Shown: piece by piece, positions 26,263 to 35,881 of the stretch | Layout of the letters: every line of letters begins with the position of its first letter | Numbering within the stretch: the stretch's first letter is position 1 | NCBI RefSeq assembly: GCF_021390435.2 | Contig: NZ_JAJVCN010000001.1 | Location: forward strand, 3,658,001 to 3,722,000 | Direction of reading: 5' to 3' | Source of the DNA: Kibdelosporangium philippinense | GTDB taxonomy: Bacteria; Actinomycetota; Actinomycetes; Mycobacteriales; Pseudonocardiaceae | Length of the DNA stretch: 64,000 bases | Notes under the pieces: model-generated | Databases searched by the model: none | Told to the model about the DNA's origin: nothing | What the model saw: only the letters and a program-made list of their open reading frames with translations | Position numbers and translations under genes: made by a program

Positions 26263-26692
26263 CTGGCGGTCACATGCGAACTCTTCCCTAAAGTACCGAA
26301 AACTGGTGCCGTAAGACTCTAGAATTTCCGATCGTCGTGTTCGCCGTCGGCTCCATATACTTCACGTGTTGACATAAAAATGCCACAACGGACACGGGAG
26401 ACCGGGAGTAATGTAGCTTTACGAACAGAGTATGGTCCGAGTGTCGGTGGAGAGTCGGTCTGGTCGACAAAGAGAGTTGGAGAACTTTGGGTTGCTCGCC
26501 GTCCGCGGCGACCAGATCGAGCAGATAGCGACCCACATATAAGGACACGGTCCACTCGTTCGCGCGGTTTTGCGCACAGATACCAGCTTTTCCTGCTCAT
26601 TGGAAGAAGACATGAAGTCGCTCCGCGCCGACGCAGGCGTACTTCGAGTCGGACAGGAGTCGATGCTGATGCAGGTATCAAAGGAACAGGTC
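26263..26692. other. Divergent intergenic region
   Basis: A 430-bp gap that must hold the promoters of both the flavoprotein and the CoA transferase. It is noticeably more AT-rich than the surroundings (for example 26368-26390). A TTGACA at 26368 has no matching -10 box at normal spacing, so no promoter is called. No structured RNA was recognised. Confidence 0.5.
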
Positions 26693-28354
26693 ATGCCGCT
26701 TGCCGGCATGCGCGCGATAGTGCGTGGCGATTCCGAGACCGCTCGGACGTGCGCGCGCCAGCTGCGGTTTCTTGGCGCGGAGACCTCGGGCGAGTCTCAA
26801 GCGCCATCGCAACTGGCGGCGGAAATTGTGGTATCCGACCCGCTTGACAGTAATCCGCTTCGATGTCAAGTGTCCTGGGCCGCACATCCCGACGACCATC
26901 GGATTGTCGACGAATTCACGGCGCAGGCAGTGTGCGGCGTCATGCACGTGAACGGCCGCAAGACCGGCAGGCCGACACCACTGGGGGTCGAATACTGCGG
27001 CATCGTCGCTGGTATCGCCGCAACGCAAGCTATTCTCGCTGGCCTGTTCGCACGCCGCCGCGGCATCCCGATACACGAGGCCAGCACCTCGGTGGCCCAT
27101 GCCACGCTGATGACGCTGTCCCAGTACCTGGGAGCGGCCACCGCTGACGACGCAAAGGTGATGGACATCCAACCGGGTGGCCCACCATTCCGTTCCGCGG
27201 ACGGCGTGCTGTTCCATCCTGAGTTCACCAGCGGCGGCGCGTGGGCGGATTTCTGGCTCAGCCTCGGGGCTTCGGGGCGAGCGGCCTCCGCGGGCTGGCG
27301 AGCGTGGTCGCTGCTGCCCGTCACCGCAACAGCGGCTCTGCCGGATGAGCTCGTGGCCTGCATGGCCCGTCACACACTGAGCGAGCTTCGCCAGGTGGCC
27401 ACTTCCGTTGGTGCGAGCATCTGCCCGGTGCGGACGCTCGCTGATCGCGCGGCGGACATCGGACTGGCTTCGGGCAAGCCCATACCGGCGCCGTGGATGA
27501 TCACCGCCGTCGGTGCGCTGCCGCGACCGGCGCCACCGCGTAATGCGGTCGGCGACTCATTGCCGCTGGCCGGCCTTCAAGTCGTGGATATCACCCGCAG
27601 GATCCAAGGGCCGCTGTCCGGTCGTCAGCTCAGCTTGCTGGGAGCCGCTGTCTGCCATGTCGAGCCGGTAGGCGGCGATCCTTTCCGTGACGTACCTCCG
27701 GCGGTCGGCGACTGCGGCGTCATCGTCCATAGTTTTGTCGATGGCAAAGAGGTCGTCGAATTCGATCTCAGGGACCCGGCGCATCGACCCGGCCTGCGCG
27801 AGCTGACCGATGCGGCTGACGTGTTCCTGCACAACTGGGCACCCGGCAAGGCGGAAGGCCTCCAGCTCACCGCCGCCGACCTGCGTAGCACCAATCCAGA
27901 CCTGCTCTACGCCGTCGCATCCGGTTGGGGCGGTCAGCTCGGGGCGCGGCCGCCAGCTGGTATCGAATGGGTGGTCCAGGCCCACACCGGGGTCGGCCAA
28001 GCGCTGCTGCCACCTGACTCGCCACCCGGTTACTCGCTCATGACCCCGGTCGACGCCATCGGGGCCATGATCAACGCGCAAGCCATCCTCGCCGCCCTGC
28101 TGGTCCGCCAGGCAGATGGGCGGATCTGCGATGTGGAGAGCTCACTGCTGACCGCATCGACTGTGCTCACTACCACCGAGCTGGAACGCGCCGCCGCCGG
28201 GCTGCCACAACTGCCCGGCCCATGCGTCGATATCGAGGATCTGCCGGTCACCACAGACCTTGCGACCTTGGGTGACGACCCTTACCTGGCCGGCTGTACG
28301 TCTTGGAACGGCTGCTTGACCGTGTCCGCCCCTTGGTCCTTCTCCACAGGCTGA
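26693..28354 (+). CDS. Family III (CaiB/BaiF-type) CoA transferase, two-domain
   Basis: 553 residues from ATG 26693, chosen because AAGGA lies 7 nt upstream and because MPLAGMRAIVRG resembles the usual family start; in-frame ATGs at 26612 and 26663 are alternatives. The protein holds two CaiB-like halves. The first has the CGIVAGIAATQAILAGL...IHEASTS region. The second restarts with LPLAGLQVVDITRRIQGPLSGRQLSLLGA, contains VEFDLRDPAHRPGL, DVFLHNWAPGKAEGL and LLYAVASGWG, and ends with a DVESSLLTAS segment. Family III enzymes move CoA between carboxylic acids. The fused double-half format is less common. It is divergent from the flavoprotein and is probably part of the same pathway (inference). 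Confidence 0.8.
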   Translation: MPLAGMRAIVRGDSETARTCARQLRFLGAETSGESQAPSQLAAEIVVSDPLDSNPLRCQVSWAAHPDDHRIVDEFTAQAVCGVMHVNGRKTGRPTPLGVEYCGIVAGIAATQAILAGLFARRRGIPIHEASTSVAHATLMTLSQYLGAATADDAKVMDIQPGGPPFRSADGVLFHPEFTSGGAWADFWLSLGASGRAASAGWRAWSLLPVTATAALPDELVACMARHTLSELRQVATSVGASICPVRTLADRAADIGLASGKPIPAPWMITAVGALPRPAPPRNAVGDSLPLAGLQVVDITRRIQGPLSGRQLSLLGAAVCHVEPVGGDPFRDVPPAVGDCGVIVHSFVDGKEVVEFDLRDPAHRPGLRELTDAADVFLHNWAPGKAEGLQLTAADLRSTNPDLLYAVASGWGGQLGARPPAGIEWVVQAHTGVGQALLPPDSPPGYSLMTPVDAIGAMINAQAILAALLVRQADGRICDVESSLLTASTVLTTTELERAAAGLPQLPGPCVDIEDLPVTTDLATLGDDPYLAGCTSWNGCLTVSAPWSFSTG

Positions 28355-28495
28355 CGCGGGCTCTAGTTGGCCCGGGACCTGTCTCGCCAGCACGGCTGAG
28401 TGTAAAGCCGGACCCAACCTGCCTATTACCGGCCTCAAGCCGGCAGCTTTCGCCTTGACCGCCGTCATAACCTGAACCACCTGCGTAAAGCGGGC

Positions 28496-28532
28496 GTGTC
28501 CTGCTCGTGCGTGTCCGGCACGAGCAGGACAC
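28496..28532 (+). terminator. Strong hairpin terminator after CoA transferase
   Basis: A perfect 15-bp stem (28496-28510 with 28518-28532) and a 7-nt loop, 141 bp after the stop codon. It is very GC-rich with no clear T-run. Confidence 0.75.
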
Positions 28533-28968
28533 TTCGCGGTTAGGGGCGGGTTTGAGCTCACCCGGGAAGAGGTACTGGTCAGTACGACCCGATATTAGCG
28601 CGCAAATCTGCTCATCAACAACGACACCCCGGGTCAGCGGCCCGCGCTCAATTGGACCCTGCAATCGTGAGCCAAGTCAGGCCAGAGTCCGCGGCGTTCG
28701 GCGAAGGTGGCCAGGGCGTGGTCGATGAGGTCGAAGGTGTCATCGCCGCTTCGTAGGCTTGGGTTGTTGTTGCTGGTCATTGGCGTCTGCTCGGGCTCGG
28801 CTGTGGGCCAGTCGGTAGGAGTCGGTGCCGTTTCGATGATGTTGCCGCCGAAGGTGAGGCGGTCGACGATGGCGGCGCAGAGGCGCGGGTCGGTGAAGGT
28901 TTTGGTCCAGCCGCCGAACGATTCGTTGGACGCGATCGCGACGGAGGCCTTTTCCTCTCGTTCGGTCA

Positions 28969-29924
28969 GAGGATTATTCAGAACCAGTTGTCGAACTGTA
29001 TGGAATCGACCCGAGATAGTATGATTTCGATACGATCAATGCTCGGCGTGTCATCTGGGCAACGGTCTCTTCTAGTGATATTGATGGGTTACCACACCAA
29101 ACATCGTTATCACCCAGGAAGAGACCGTTGCGCTATCATCGTACTACAGGCCTGATGCTGTCGCAGATGCAGGAGCTTGTTCGGCGCGTTCAGAATGCGT
29201 TGACTTCCCCGTGGAGCAAGAAGACCGGCCGACCGAAATCATGCGGGTTGTACCGTGCCGTTGAAGTTGCGTGTATGTATCTACGGCAGAACTGCACTCA
29301 AGAGTTTCTCGGTGATCTGCGGGACATCTCGCAGGCAACGGTATCGCGAATCACCTCCGTTCTCGTGCCGATCGTCAAGGCCGTGTTGGAGGAGTTCGTA
29401 CCGGACGTGGAGAACGCGATCAGGATGGTCAAGGGCCGAGCTGTGCTGGTCGACGGCGCCATCACGCCGTGCTGGTCCTATGCTGAGCATCCGGAGCTGT
29501 GGAGTCGCAAGAAGGGCACGACCGGGTTCAACGCACAGCTGGTAAGCCTGCTCGATGGCTTTGTCGTCTACGTTTCTGATCCGCTGCCGGGTAAGACCCA
29601 TGACGCTGCGGCGTTCACTGAAACATCGGTTGCGGAGATCGTCCAGAATTCATGTGGCGCGATCGCCGACAAGGGCTACCAAGGACATGTCGAGGCCACA
29701 CCGAGAAAAACACCACCACGCGGCGAGCTCAGCAAACGCGACAAAGAGTGCAACGCCGAGATCTCAGCGCTGCGCGCACCCATCGAACGGGTGGTTGCAC
29801 ACGTCAAGAACTGGAAAATACTCCATACCGACTACCGTCGACCATACAACACGTACCGCGACGCATACGATGCGGCACGCGGCCTGTTCTTCTTCTCAAT
29901 CACATGGGGATTTGAATAGTCCTC
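28969..29924 (+). mobile_element. IS5-type element (956 bp) inside istB
   Basis: Ends are GAGGATTATTCA and, inverted, GAGGACTATTCA. A TCA target duplication lies at 28966-28968 and 29925-29927. Removing the element and one TCA restores the istB reading frame exactly, which proves the boundaries. Confidence 0.9.
29128..29919 (+). CDS. IS5-family DDE transposase
   Basis: 263 residues from TTG 29128, or from ATG 29155 which begins MLSQMQELVRRV. An HTH_4-like N-terminus (VEVACMYLRQNCTQEFLGDL...SQATVSRI) precedes a DDE_Tnp_4 core: Asp in AVLVDGAITPCWS, Asp in AIADKGYQG and Glu in APIERVVAHVKNWK. The length and order are complete. GC is lower than in the neighbours, suggesting arrival from another background. 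Confidence 0.88.
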   Translation: MRYHRTTGLMLSQMQELVRRVQNALTSPWSKKTGRPKSCGLYRAVEVACMYLRQNCTQEFLGDLRDISQATVSRITSVLVPIVKAVLEEFVPDVENAIRMVKGRAVLVDGAITPCWSYAEHPELWSRKKGTTGFNAQLVSLLDGFVVYVSDPLPGKTHDAAAFTETSVAEIVQNSCGAIADKGYQGHVEATPRKTPPRGELSKRDKECNAEISALRAPIERVVAHVKNWKILHTDYRRPYNTYRDAYDAARGLFFFSITWGFE

Positions 29925-29983
29925 TCAATACTTGGAACAGCAGTTCGGCGCCGCGGCGGTCGAGTTCCATGTAGCCGAGTTCA

Positions 29984-30041
29984 TCGACCTATGCCGAACT
30001 CGGCATAGGTCGATCTATCCCGACCCCGCGACTATGCCGAG
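29984..30041. repeat. Left end of RIT element 1: palindrome plus terminal inverted repeat
   Basis: TCGA (29984-29987) is followed by a 10-bp-arm palindrome (29988-30009, CCTATGCCGA...TCGGCATAGG). A second TCGA then begins the 32-bp terminal repeat (30010-30041), which matches the reverse complement of the right end (33356-33387) at 31 of 32 positions. The extra palindrome exists only at this end. Confidence 0.8.
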
Positions 30042-30118
30042 CCAGCGATGGCGTGACAGCGGAACCCGTTGCGGTGGAGGTGATCTGGAGAGTCGGATGA
30101 GTGTGGCGGTCGGCATAG

Positions 30119-31108
30119 TCACAGGCTTTCGAGGAAGGCCAACAGCTTGTCGCCGGGCTGGTAGCGGCCCGGCGCCATGGACGGTGGTGTCGTGGCATCC
30201 AAGGCGCGTTGTTTGATGGTCATGTCGGCATGCAGGTAGATGCTGGTGGAACGCGGGTCCGCGTGACCTAGCCAAAGCGCGATCACGGCCGTGTCGACCC
30301 CGGCCTGCAGCAGCGACATCGCGCAACTGTGCCGCAGCACGTGGGGGTGAAGCTGCTCCGGCCGGATGGTGGGGCATGTCCGTGCGGCGGTGGCAGCGTG
30401 CAGGCGGACAAGGCGTTCCACGGCATCAACGCTGAGCCGCCGCTTGGCGCGGGTCGGGAACAACGGCTGGTCGTTGCGACCGTTGCGTTCGGCAATCCAG
30501 CCGTGCAGGACGGCCTGGGTGGCTGTGGTCAGGGGAACGGCCCGGTGCTTTCGGCCTTTGCCGAGGCATCGGACGCTGGCTCCGTCGCCGAATGTCACGT
30601 CACCGCAGTCGAGTCCGATCAGTTCGGACACTCGCAGTCCGGTTTGGACGGCCACCAACAGCAAGGCGCGGTCTCGACGGCCTTCCCAGCGACCGGTGTC
30701 CGGGGCGTCGATGAGGACGTCGATCTCGGACGCGGTGAGGAACGCGATGAGCTGCTTGTCGAACCGTTTGGCCGGAACCGCCAAGACTCTCTGGATCAGT
30801 TCGGCATGCTCGGGGTGGCGCAGTGCGGCGAACGCGAACAGCGATCGGATGGCGGTCAGCCGCAGGTTGCGGGTGCGCGGGCTGTTGTGCCGGTGGTTCT
30901 CGAGATGGTCGAGAAACGCCGTGACCAGTTCCGCGTCGAGGTCGGCCCAGTCCAGGGTGGTCGGTGGCTTGCCCGTCTGCTGCTGCGCGAATCCGAGCAG
31001 CAGCTTGAGCGAATCGCGATAGGAGGCAATCGTGCGAGGGCTGACCTGCCGCTGAGTGACCAGCCGCTGAGTGAAGAACGCTTGCAGCGTGGGCGCGATC
31101 GGACTCAT
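30119..31108 (-). CDS. ritC: RIT element 1, third tyrosine recombinase
   Basis: 329 residues from ATG 31108, which overlaps the preceding stop as ATGA. An N-terminal SAM-like core-binding domain (SPRTIASYRDSLKLLL) precedes the catalytic domain, with Arg in GLRVSELIG, Lys in GKGRKHRAVPL, HVLRHSCA (HxxR), LGHADPRST and the tyrosine in SIYLHAD. All active-site residues are present. The three recombinases of a RIT always keep this order, and the roles of the individual proteins are not established. Confidence 0.88.
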   Translation of the reverse strand: MSPIAPTLQAFFTQRLVTQRQVSPRTIASYRDSLKLLLGFAQQQTGKPPTTLDWADLDAELVTAFLDHLENHRHNSPRTRNLRLTAIRSLFAFAALRHPEHAELIQRVLAVPAKRFDKQLIAFLTASEIDVLIDAPDTGRWEGRRDRALLLVAVQTGLRVSELIGLDCGDVTFGDGASVRCLGKGRKHRAVPLTTATQAVLHGWIAERNGRNDQPLFPTRAKRRLSVDAVERLVRLHAATAARTCPTIRPEQLHPHVLRHSCAMSLLQAGVDTAVIALWLGHADPRSTSIYLHADMTIKQRALDATTPPSMAPGRYQPGDKLLAFLESL

Positions 31109-32034
31109 CGAGTGGTCACCTCCCGTCCGGACTCGAGCCGGCGTGCCGCCAGGGCGAGCAGTTCCGGCGCGGCCGATAAGTACCAGTAGGTCCATCGCGG
31201 GTCGCGATGGCCGAGATAGGTCGACAACACAGGCAACCGGGCATCGACGTCTTCTCCGGCCCGATACCAGCCAAGGAGGGTTCGGACCGCGAATGTGTGG
31301 CGTAGATCGTGAATGCGTGGTCGGCAGGTCGCACTGGTTCCGATTTCTGCGCTGTCGCAAAGGTTTCGGAACACCGCGTGGATCGTGGGATAGACCATCC
31401 TGTTGCCGCGGATCGAGACGAAGAAGCTCACGGTCGTGGGCTCGCGGTGCACCGCGTCGCGCAAACGGGCGTAGCGGTGCAAGGCGGCCAGCACTGACGG
31501 CTGCACTGGAACCAGCCGGGATTTACCGAACTTCGACTCGCGGATCGTCAACACCGCGTCCGTCTCGTCGAGATCGCTGCGGTCGAGCCGGATTGCTTCG
31601 CCGACCCGCATGCCGGTGGTCGCGAGCAGTCCGATCAGCGTGTGGTGGGTCGCCGACGCGAACCGGGTCCGCAGGCTCTGCGCACCAGTCAGCAGCGCGT
31701 CGACGTCCGCCGGGCTGAAGATGAACGGCTCGTGGCGGTGTCGCCGGGAGGCGACCAGCCCGAACGGTGGGATCTCGGTGCGCGGGTCCAGCCCTGCCAT
31801 GTGCCGGGCGAATCCACGGGCGATCGTCATCCGCCGTGCCGCCATCGTGGTCGACGGGTCCACCTCGGGCGCGTTCGCCCACTCCAGCGCGGCGGCAATG
31901 GTGACTGTCGGGAGACAGGCGTCGTCGAGGAAGGCGACGAAGCGCGGCAACAGCCGGTGGTATTCGGCCAGGTCGTGGCCCAGGCGATTGCGCAGCCGCA
32001 GGTAGTCCGCCGCGGCGTCGGACAGGGCGCTCAT
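31105..32034 (-). CDS. ritB: RIT element 1, second tyrosine recombinase
   Basis: 309 residues from ATG 32034 (MSALSDAAADYLRLRNRLG), overlapping the first recombinase stop by 4 nt and the third gene start by 4 nt. The catalytic set is Arg in GMRVGEAIRL, Lys in SKFGKSRLVPV, HDLRHTFAV, LGHRDPRWT and Tyr in YWYLSA. The GHRDPRWTYWYL signature is typical of this middle RIT recombinase. The frame is intact. Confidence 0.88.
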   Translation of the reverse strand: MSALSDAAADYLRLRNRLGHDLAEYHRLLPRFVAFLDDACLPTVTIAAALEWANAPEVDPSTTMAARRMTIARGFARHMAGLDPRTEIPPFGLVASRRHRHEPFIFSPADVDALLTGAQSLRTRFASATHHTLIGLLATTGMRVGEAIRLDRSDLDETDAVLTIRESKFGKSRLVPVQPSVLAALHRYARLRDAVHREPTTVSFFVSIRGNRMVYPTIHAVFRNLCDSAEIGTSATCRPRIHDLRHTFAVRTLLGWYRAGEDVDARLPVLSTYLGHRDPRWTYWYLSAAPELLALAARRLESGREVTTR

Positions 32035-33227
32035 CGCTGCTCTCCCGGCCAGGGCAGAGCGATCGACCGCAATGTTGCGAGGTCGACCTTGGCATAGAGT
32101 GCGGTGGTGGCTAGGTCGCGGTGGCGCAGCACCTGGCCGATATCGACGAGCTTCACGCCCCGACGCAGCATCTCGGTGGCCAGTGTGTGTCGCAGCCGAT
32201 GCGCGCCAGCTCGGGGCAGCTTGGCTCGGTCACATGCGCGACGTGTCACGTCGCTGACCAGGTCCGGCCTGATTCCCCTCCTCGGTGCCTTGCAGGAGAG
32301 GAACACCGGGCGCAGCGAGGTCGCTGGCCGGACATCGGCGAGGTAGTCGGCCAGCGCTTGACCGACGTCGGCCGGCAGCGGCATCCCGTCTTCGCGGGAT
32401 GCCTTGCCGCGCAGGATGATCCGGCCATCGCGCCAGTCGATATCGCCCAGCTCCAGCCGCGCCACCTCGATCGAGCGCAGCCCCAACCGCGCCACCAGGA
32501 TCAGGATCGCGTAGTCGCGCGCTTGCACCGGATCGCTTCGGTCGCAGCTGTCCAGCAGCCGCTGCACCTGACCGGCGGGTAGTGCCTTGGGAATGCTCGT
32601 GTCGCGCCATCCAGCCACGGGAGGAACCGCTGTGGTCAGCAGATGCGGCGTCAAGCCGCGCACATACAAGAACTTCAGCAGCGACCGCAGTTCGGCCACC
32701 CGGCCCTTGGCCGAGCCGACGCTGACGCGTTCGCTCTCGTGCAGCAAGAATGACACCACCTGCGCCCCGCTCAACGCCTCGAACTCGAGGCGGCCGTCGG
32801 TCAGGTTCTGCTGGAGGAACCGGCGGGCGAGATTCTCGTATCGGATGATCGTCATCTCGGCCAGGCCCCGCTCCGCGGCGAGCCACCGACGGTAGTCGAC
32901 CAGCAGCCGCTCCAGCGCCGATTCCGGCGCGGGCGGGTCGCCGATCACTCCTTCGCCGTGCAGGAACCGCAGCAATGGTGCGAAGCACTTGACGCTCGGC
33001 ACCTTGCGCCGCCCCGCGGCAAGGCAATCGCTGCGGAGGTCGGCGATCACCGCCGGAGACAGTTGGCTGGGCTGCACGTCGTGTTCCTGCATCCACCGGC
33101 CCAACGCACCCATGTCCGTCAGCATGTTGCCGACCGCCAGGGCCGAATATCCCTGCTCCGACAAACTCGTTCGGAAACCCGAGACAAACGGTCCCATCCG
33201 ACCAGGCTTCCTCCTCGTCCCCGACAT
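32031..33227 (-). CDS. ritA: RIT element 1, first tyrosine recombinase
   Basis: 398 residues from ATG 33227 (MSGTRRKPGRMGPF), chosen for the GGAGG lying 7 nt upstream; the frame is open 87 nt further but without a better start. There are two N-terminal helical domains. Catalytic residues are Arg in GLRSIEVARLELGDIDW, Lys in GKASREDGMPL, HRLRHTLATEML, LRHRDLATT and Tyr in ALYAKVDL. It is the longest of the trio, as usual. The promoter presumably lies between 33228 and the right terminus, overlapping the TATGCCGA site at 33288, so the recombinase could control its own expression (inference). Confidence 0.88.
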   Translation of the reverse strand: MSGTRRKPGRMGPFVSGFRTSLSEQGYSALAVGNMLTDMGALGRWMQEHDVQPSQLSPAVIADLRSDCLAAGRRKVPSVKCFAPLLRFLHGEGVIGDPPAPESALERLLVDYRRWLAAERGLAEMTIIRYENLARRFLQQNLTDGRLEFEALSGAQVVSFLLHESERVSVGSAKGRVAELRSLLKFLYVRGLTPHLLTTAVPPVAGWRDTSIPKALPAGQVQRLLDSCDRSDPVQARDYAILILVARLGLRSIEVARLELGDIDWRDGRIILRGKASREDGMPLPADVGQALADYLADVRPATSLRPVFLSCKAPRRGIRPDLVSDVTRRACDRAKLPRAGAHRLRHTLATEMLRRGVKLVDIGQVLRHRDLATTALYAKVDLATLRSIALPWPGEQR

Positions 33228-34831
33228 GGCCTCGCCTCCGTCCCGGAGCACCCTGCTCCGACACCAGAAGCGTCCCTCTCCGACGGAACTATGCCGACCA
33301 ACCGGCAAGGCCAAGTTCAGTCACGCAGGGGATTTCGCTGTCACACCACAAGATCCTCGGCATAGTCGCGGGGTCGGGATAGGTCGATGATGATCAGATC
33401 GGTGCGGATGAGTCTCGCGAGGGCTCGGGTGATCGAGTCGTCGGCGCGGTGACGGCGGACCAGAACGCCGAGGTCCTCGATGGTGAACCAGGCCACCGTC
33501 ATCCCGGCTTCGACCGCGGCTTGGCCCAGCGCTTCGCAGAAATGCGATTTGCCGGTCCCGGATGGGCCACAGACGCAGAGATTCTCCTTGCGCTGCACCA
33601 ATTCCAAGGTTTTCAACGCGTCCTGGGTCGGGCGCGGGATGGTGGAGGCCTGCTCGTCCCAGTCGCCGAAGGTCTTGCCCGCCGGGAACGCGGCGCGTTT
33701 GCGGCGAGTGCGCAGGTTGGCCGTGTCCCGCCCGGCGGCCTCTTCTGCCAGCAGGACCCGCACGACCTCCGCGGGGTCCCAGCGTTGGGCCTTGGCGGTC
33801 GGGATCAGATCGGTCAACGATCGCCGGATGTAAGGCAGTTTCAGGCGTTTGGTCAGCTCGATCGCCTCGGCCAGCGGGTCACCGGCCGAGCCTGCGACGG
33901 TGCGCGGCGAACTTGCCATCACAGCTCCTCTCCCTCATCGCCAACGGCGGCGGTCAGGCCGAAGTTGGACCAGGCCGAGGTTCCCGGTTGCAGGCTGTGT
34001 GCCTCTCCGGCCCTGGTCGGTGCGGCCTGGTCACGACCGGATTGGTGGGTCAGGATGCGGATCAGGTCGTTCTCGGCGAACCGGCCGGCGATCGCCGCTG
34101 TGCCCAGTGCTTGGTCGACTTCGGTGGCCGGGTGCAGCTTGGCCAGCGCGACCGCCTCGGCCATCTTCGGCCGGATCCGCCGTGCCCCAGCCGCCGCGGC
34201 CTCGACCAGCCAGGCCGCGGCTCCTGGCCCAAGCGCGAGAAACGCCGCCTCCTCGGCTGAGGTCGCACTCGGTGTGCGGTCGCCGTCCTTGTTTTCCCGC
34301 GGCGGATAGTGCTCCTCGCGGATTACCGGGGTTCCGGGGGTGGAGCGCGGGTGGCGGGCGACTTCGGCCGGGCCGTGCTCGCCGACCGCGGTCACGACCA
34401 GTTCATCACCGTGGAAACGAGCCCAGACGCGAGTATCGACCAGTCGGTGCGGGACCGAGTAACGCACTCCCTCCACCGAGATCGTGCAGTCCCAGTTCAC
34501 CCGCCGGGTAGTGCCGAAGGCGACCGTGAAAGCCTGACCGGGCAACGGATGCAGCCTCGTGCGCTCCTCGGCCAGCGCCTCGGTCGGGCGGCGGCGAGTC
34601 TCGCGGTGCGGCCGGTCGTTGACCTGCTCACAGAACCCTCGGCAGGCCGCCTCCAAGTCGCCGAACGTCCGGTACTCCTCGAGCAGGTTCGCGTCCGTGG
34701 GCACCAAGTTGTTGACCGGCGTTGAAGATGAGCATGATGGCGGCGTTGAGCGTGAGGATGTGTGGGGATGAGTAAACCCCGCCGGGCGGGTGCCGGGCGG
34801 GGTTGTGGTGGTCAGGGTGTCGGGGTGGTGT

Positions 34832-35644
34832 TCATTCTGCCGTGACTTCGGCGATGGCGGCGCGGACGGAGGATTCGTCGACGATGGTTTTGTCGGTGGC
34901 GAATGCGGCGATGAGGGCTTGGACGGCGAGGTTGTTGACCGCGCGGGGGTAGCCGCGGCTGGTTTGGTGGATCAGCGCGACGGCGTCGTCGGAGAACAGG
35001 GTGTCGGTGCGTCCGGTCAGGGCGAGGTGGTGGCGGAGGTAGCCGGCGGTCTCTTCGGGTGTCATGGCGGGCATGGCGTAGCGCAGGCCGATGCGTTGGT
35101 CCAGGGCGGCGAGTACTCCGAGTTTCATGCGGCGTCGCAGGGTGGGTTGGCCGACCAGCAGGCAGGCGAAGGGGCTGGTGGAGTCCATGTCGTGGTTGGT
35201 CAGCATCCGGATGGATTCCAGTTGCGGGTGGTCGAGCAGGTGGGCTTCGTCGATCACCAGCACGGGTATCCGGCCGCGCTCGGCCTGCTCGGTGGCTAAT
35301 GCCTCGGCTGTTTGCGGGACGAGGGTGGCGTGGTGGACCAGTGGCTGTCCACCGAGGGCGAGGACGATTTGGTGGTGGATGCCGCGGACACCGATGGTGG
35401 GGTTGGGCAGGTAGATGATGGTGTGCCTGCTGGTGTCCAGTGTGGATAGTGCGGCGCGGACGGCGACGGTTTTGCCGGCGCCGACTTCGCCGGTGATCAC
35501 GCCGATGCGGCGTTCGGTGACGCACCAGCCGATGCGGGCGACGGCTTCGTTGTGGGCGGCGTGGCGGTGCAGCATGCCGGGGGCGAGGTCACGGCCGAAG
35601 GGCATGCGGGTGAAGCCGTAGAAGCCTTGCAGTTTGTCGATCAC
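34832..35644 (-). CDS. ExeA/TniB-like AAA ATPase of the transposon
   Basis: 270 residues from GTG 35644, overlapping the transposase stop (GTGA). It begins MIDKLQGFYGFTRMPF, the usual ExeA-type opening, with Walker A GEVGAGKT near residue 51, Walker B VLVIDEAHLLD near 125, and an arginine-finger type region QTSRGYPRAVNNLA. In MuB/TniB-like systems such ATPases choose or mark target DNA for the transposase. The frame is intact. It lies close to the left terminus of the transposon, followed only by the terminal repeats. Confidence 0.85.
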   Translation of the reverse strand: MIDKLQGFYGFTRMPFGRDLAPGMLHRHAAHNEAVARIGWCVTERRIGVITGEVGAGKTVAVRAALSTLDTSRHTIIYLPNPTIGVRGIHHQIVLALGGQPLVHHATLVPQTAEALATEQAERGRIPVLVIDEAHLLDHPQLESIRMLTNHDMDSTSPFACLLVGQPTLRRRMKLGVLAALDQRIGLRYAMPAMTPEETAGYLRHHLALTGRTDTLFSDDAVALIHQTSRGYPRAVNNLAVQALIAAFATDKTIVDESSVRAAIAEVTAE

Positions 35645-35881
35645 GAGCTCACCTCGTTGTCGATGGGGCGGCCGGTGAGCAGGTCGAGTTGTCCGGGAAT
35701 CTCGGTGTGGCTCTGGAGATCGGTAGTTCTGGCCAGGGCGGCGTAGTTGACCCCGCGCGCCAGCCGTTGTCGGCGTACGGACTCATGTGACCAGCCACGT
35801 ACGGGTTAATGTGTCCACTTTGTAGCGTGTCGGGGTGTCGGTACGCGCTGGTGATCGTCAAGCTGTCGTGCGACCTGGCGG

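Larger units (their letters stand above)
29988..33383 (-). mobile_element. RIT element 1 (recombinase in trio)
   Basis: Three tyrosine recombinase genes in one direction with 4-nt overlaps, bounded by inverted ends and flanked by TCGA on both sides. It sits in istB at IIID|ELGY. Each end carries a pair of oppositely oriented TATGCCGA motifs about 75-80 bp apart: left 30031-30041 and 30109-30119, right 33288-33298 and 33356-33366. These are likely recombinase binding sites. The layout matches the RIT element class known from many bacteria. Confidence 0.85.
28740..33922 (-). pseudogene. istB: istB of IS21-A, split by RIT element 1 and an IS5 element, plus a frameshift
   Basis: Pieces 33922-33384, 29987-29925 and 28968-28740 read in order as one IstB ATPase. 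The first has Walker A CGPSGTGKSHF and ends ...RTDLIIID. The second continues ELGYMELDRRGAELLFQVL. The third gives TEREEKASVAIASNESFGGW...DRLTFGGNIIET and, after a missing G, GTDSYRLAHSRAR...KPTKRR. Joins are exact once the duplications TCGA (RIT) and TCA (IS5) are removed. IstB is the ATPase that helps IstA in IS21 transposition. The first ATG overlaps the istA stop. Confidence 0.9.

Noticed and set aside
26368..26396. TTGACA promoter upstream of the CoA transferase
   Set aside because: No -10-like hexamer at 16-18 nt spacing on the same strand.
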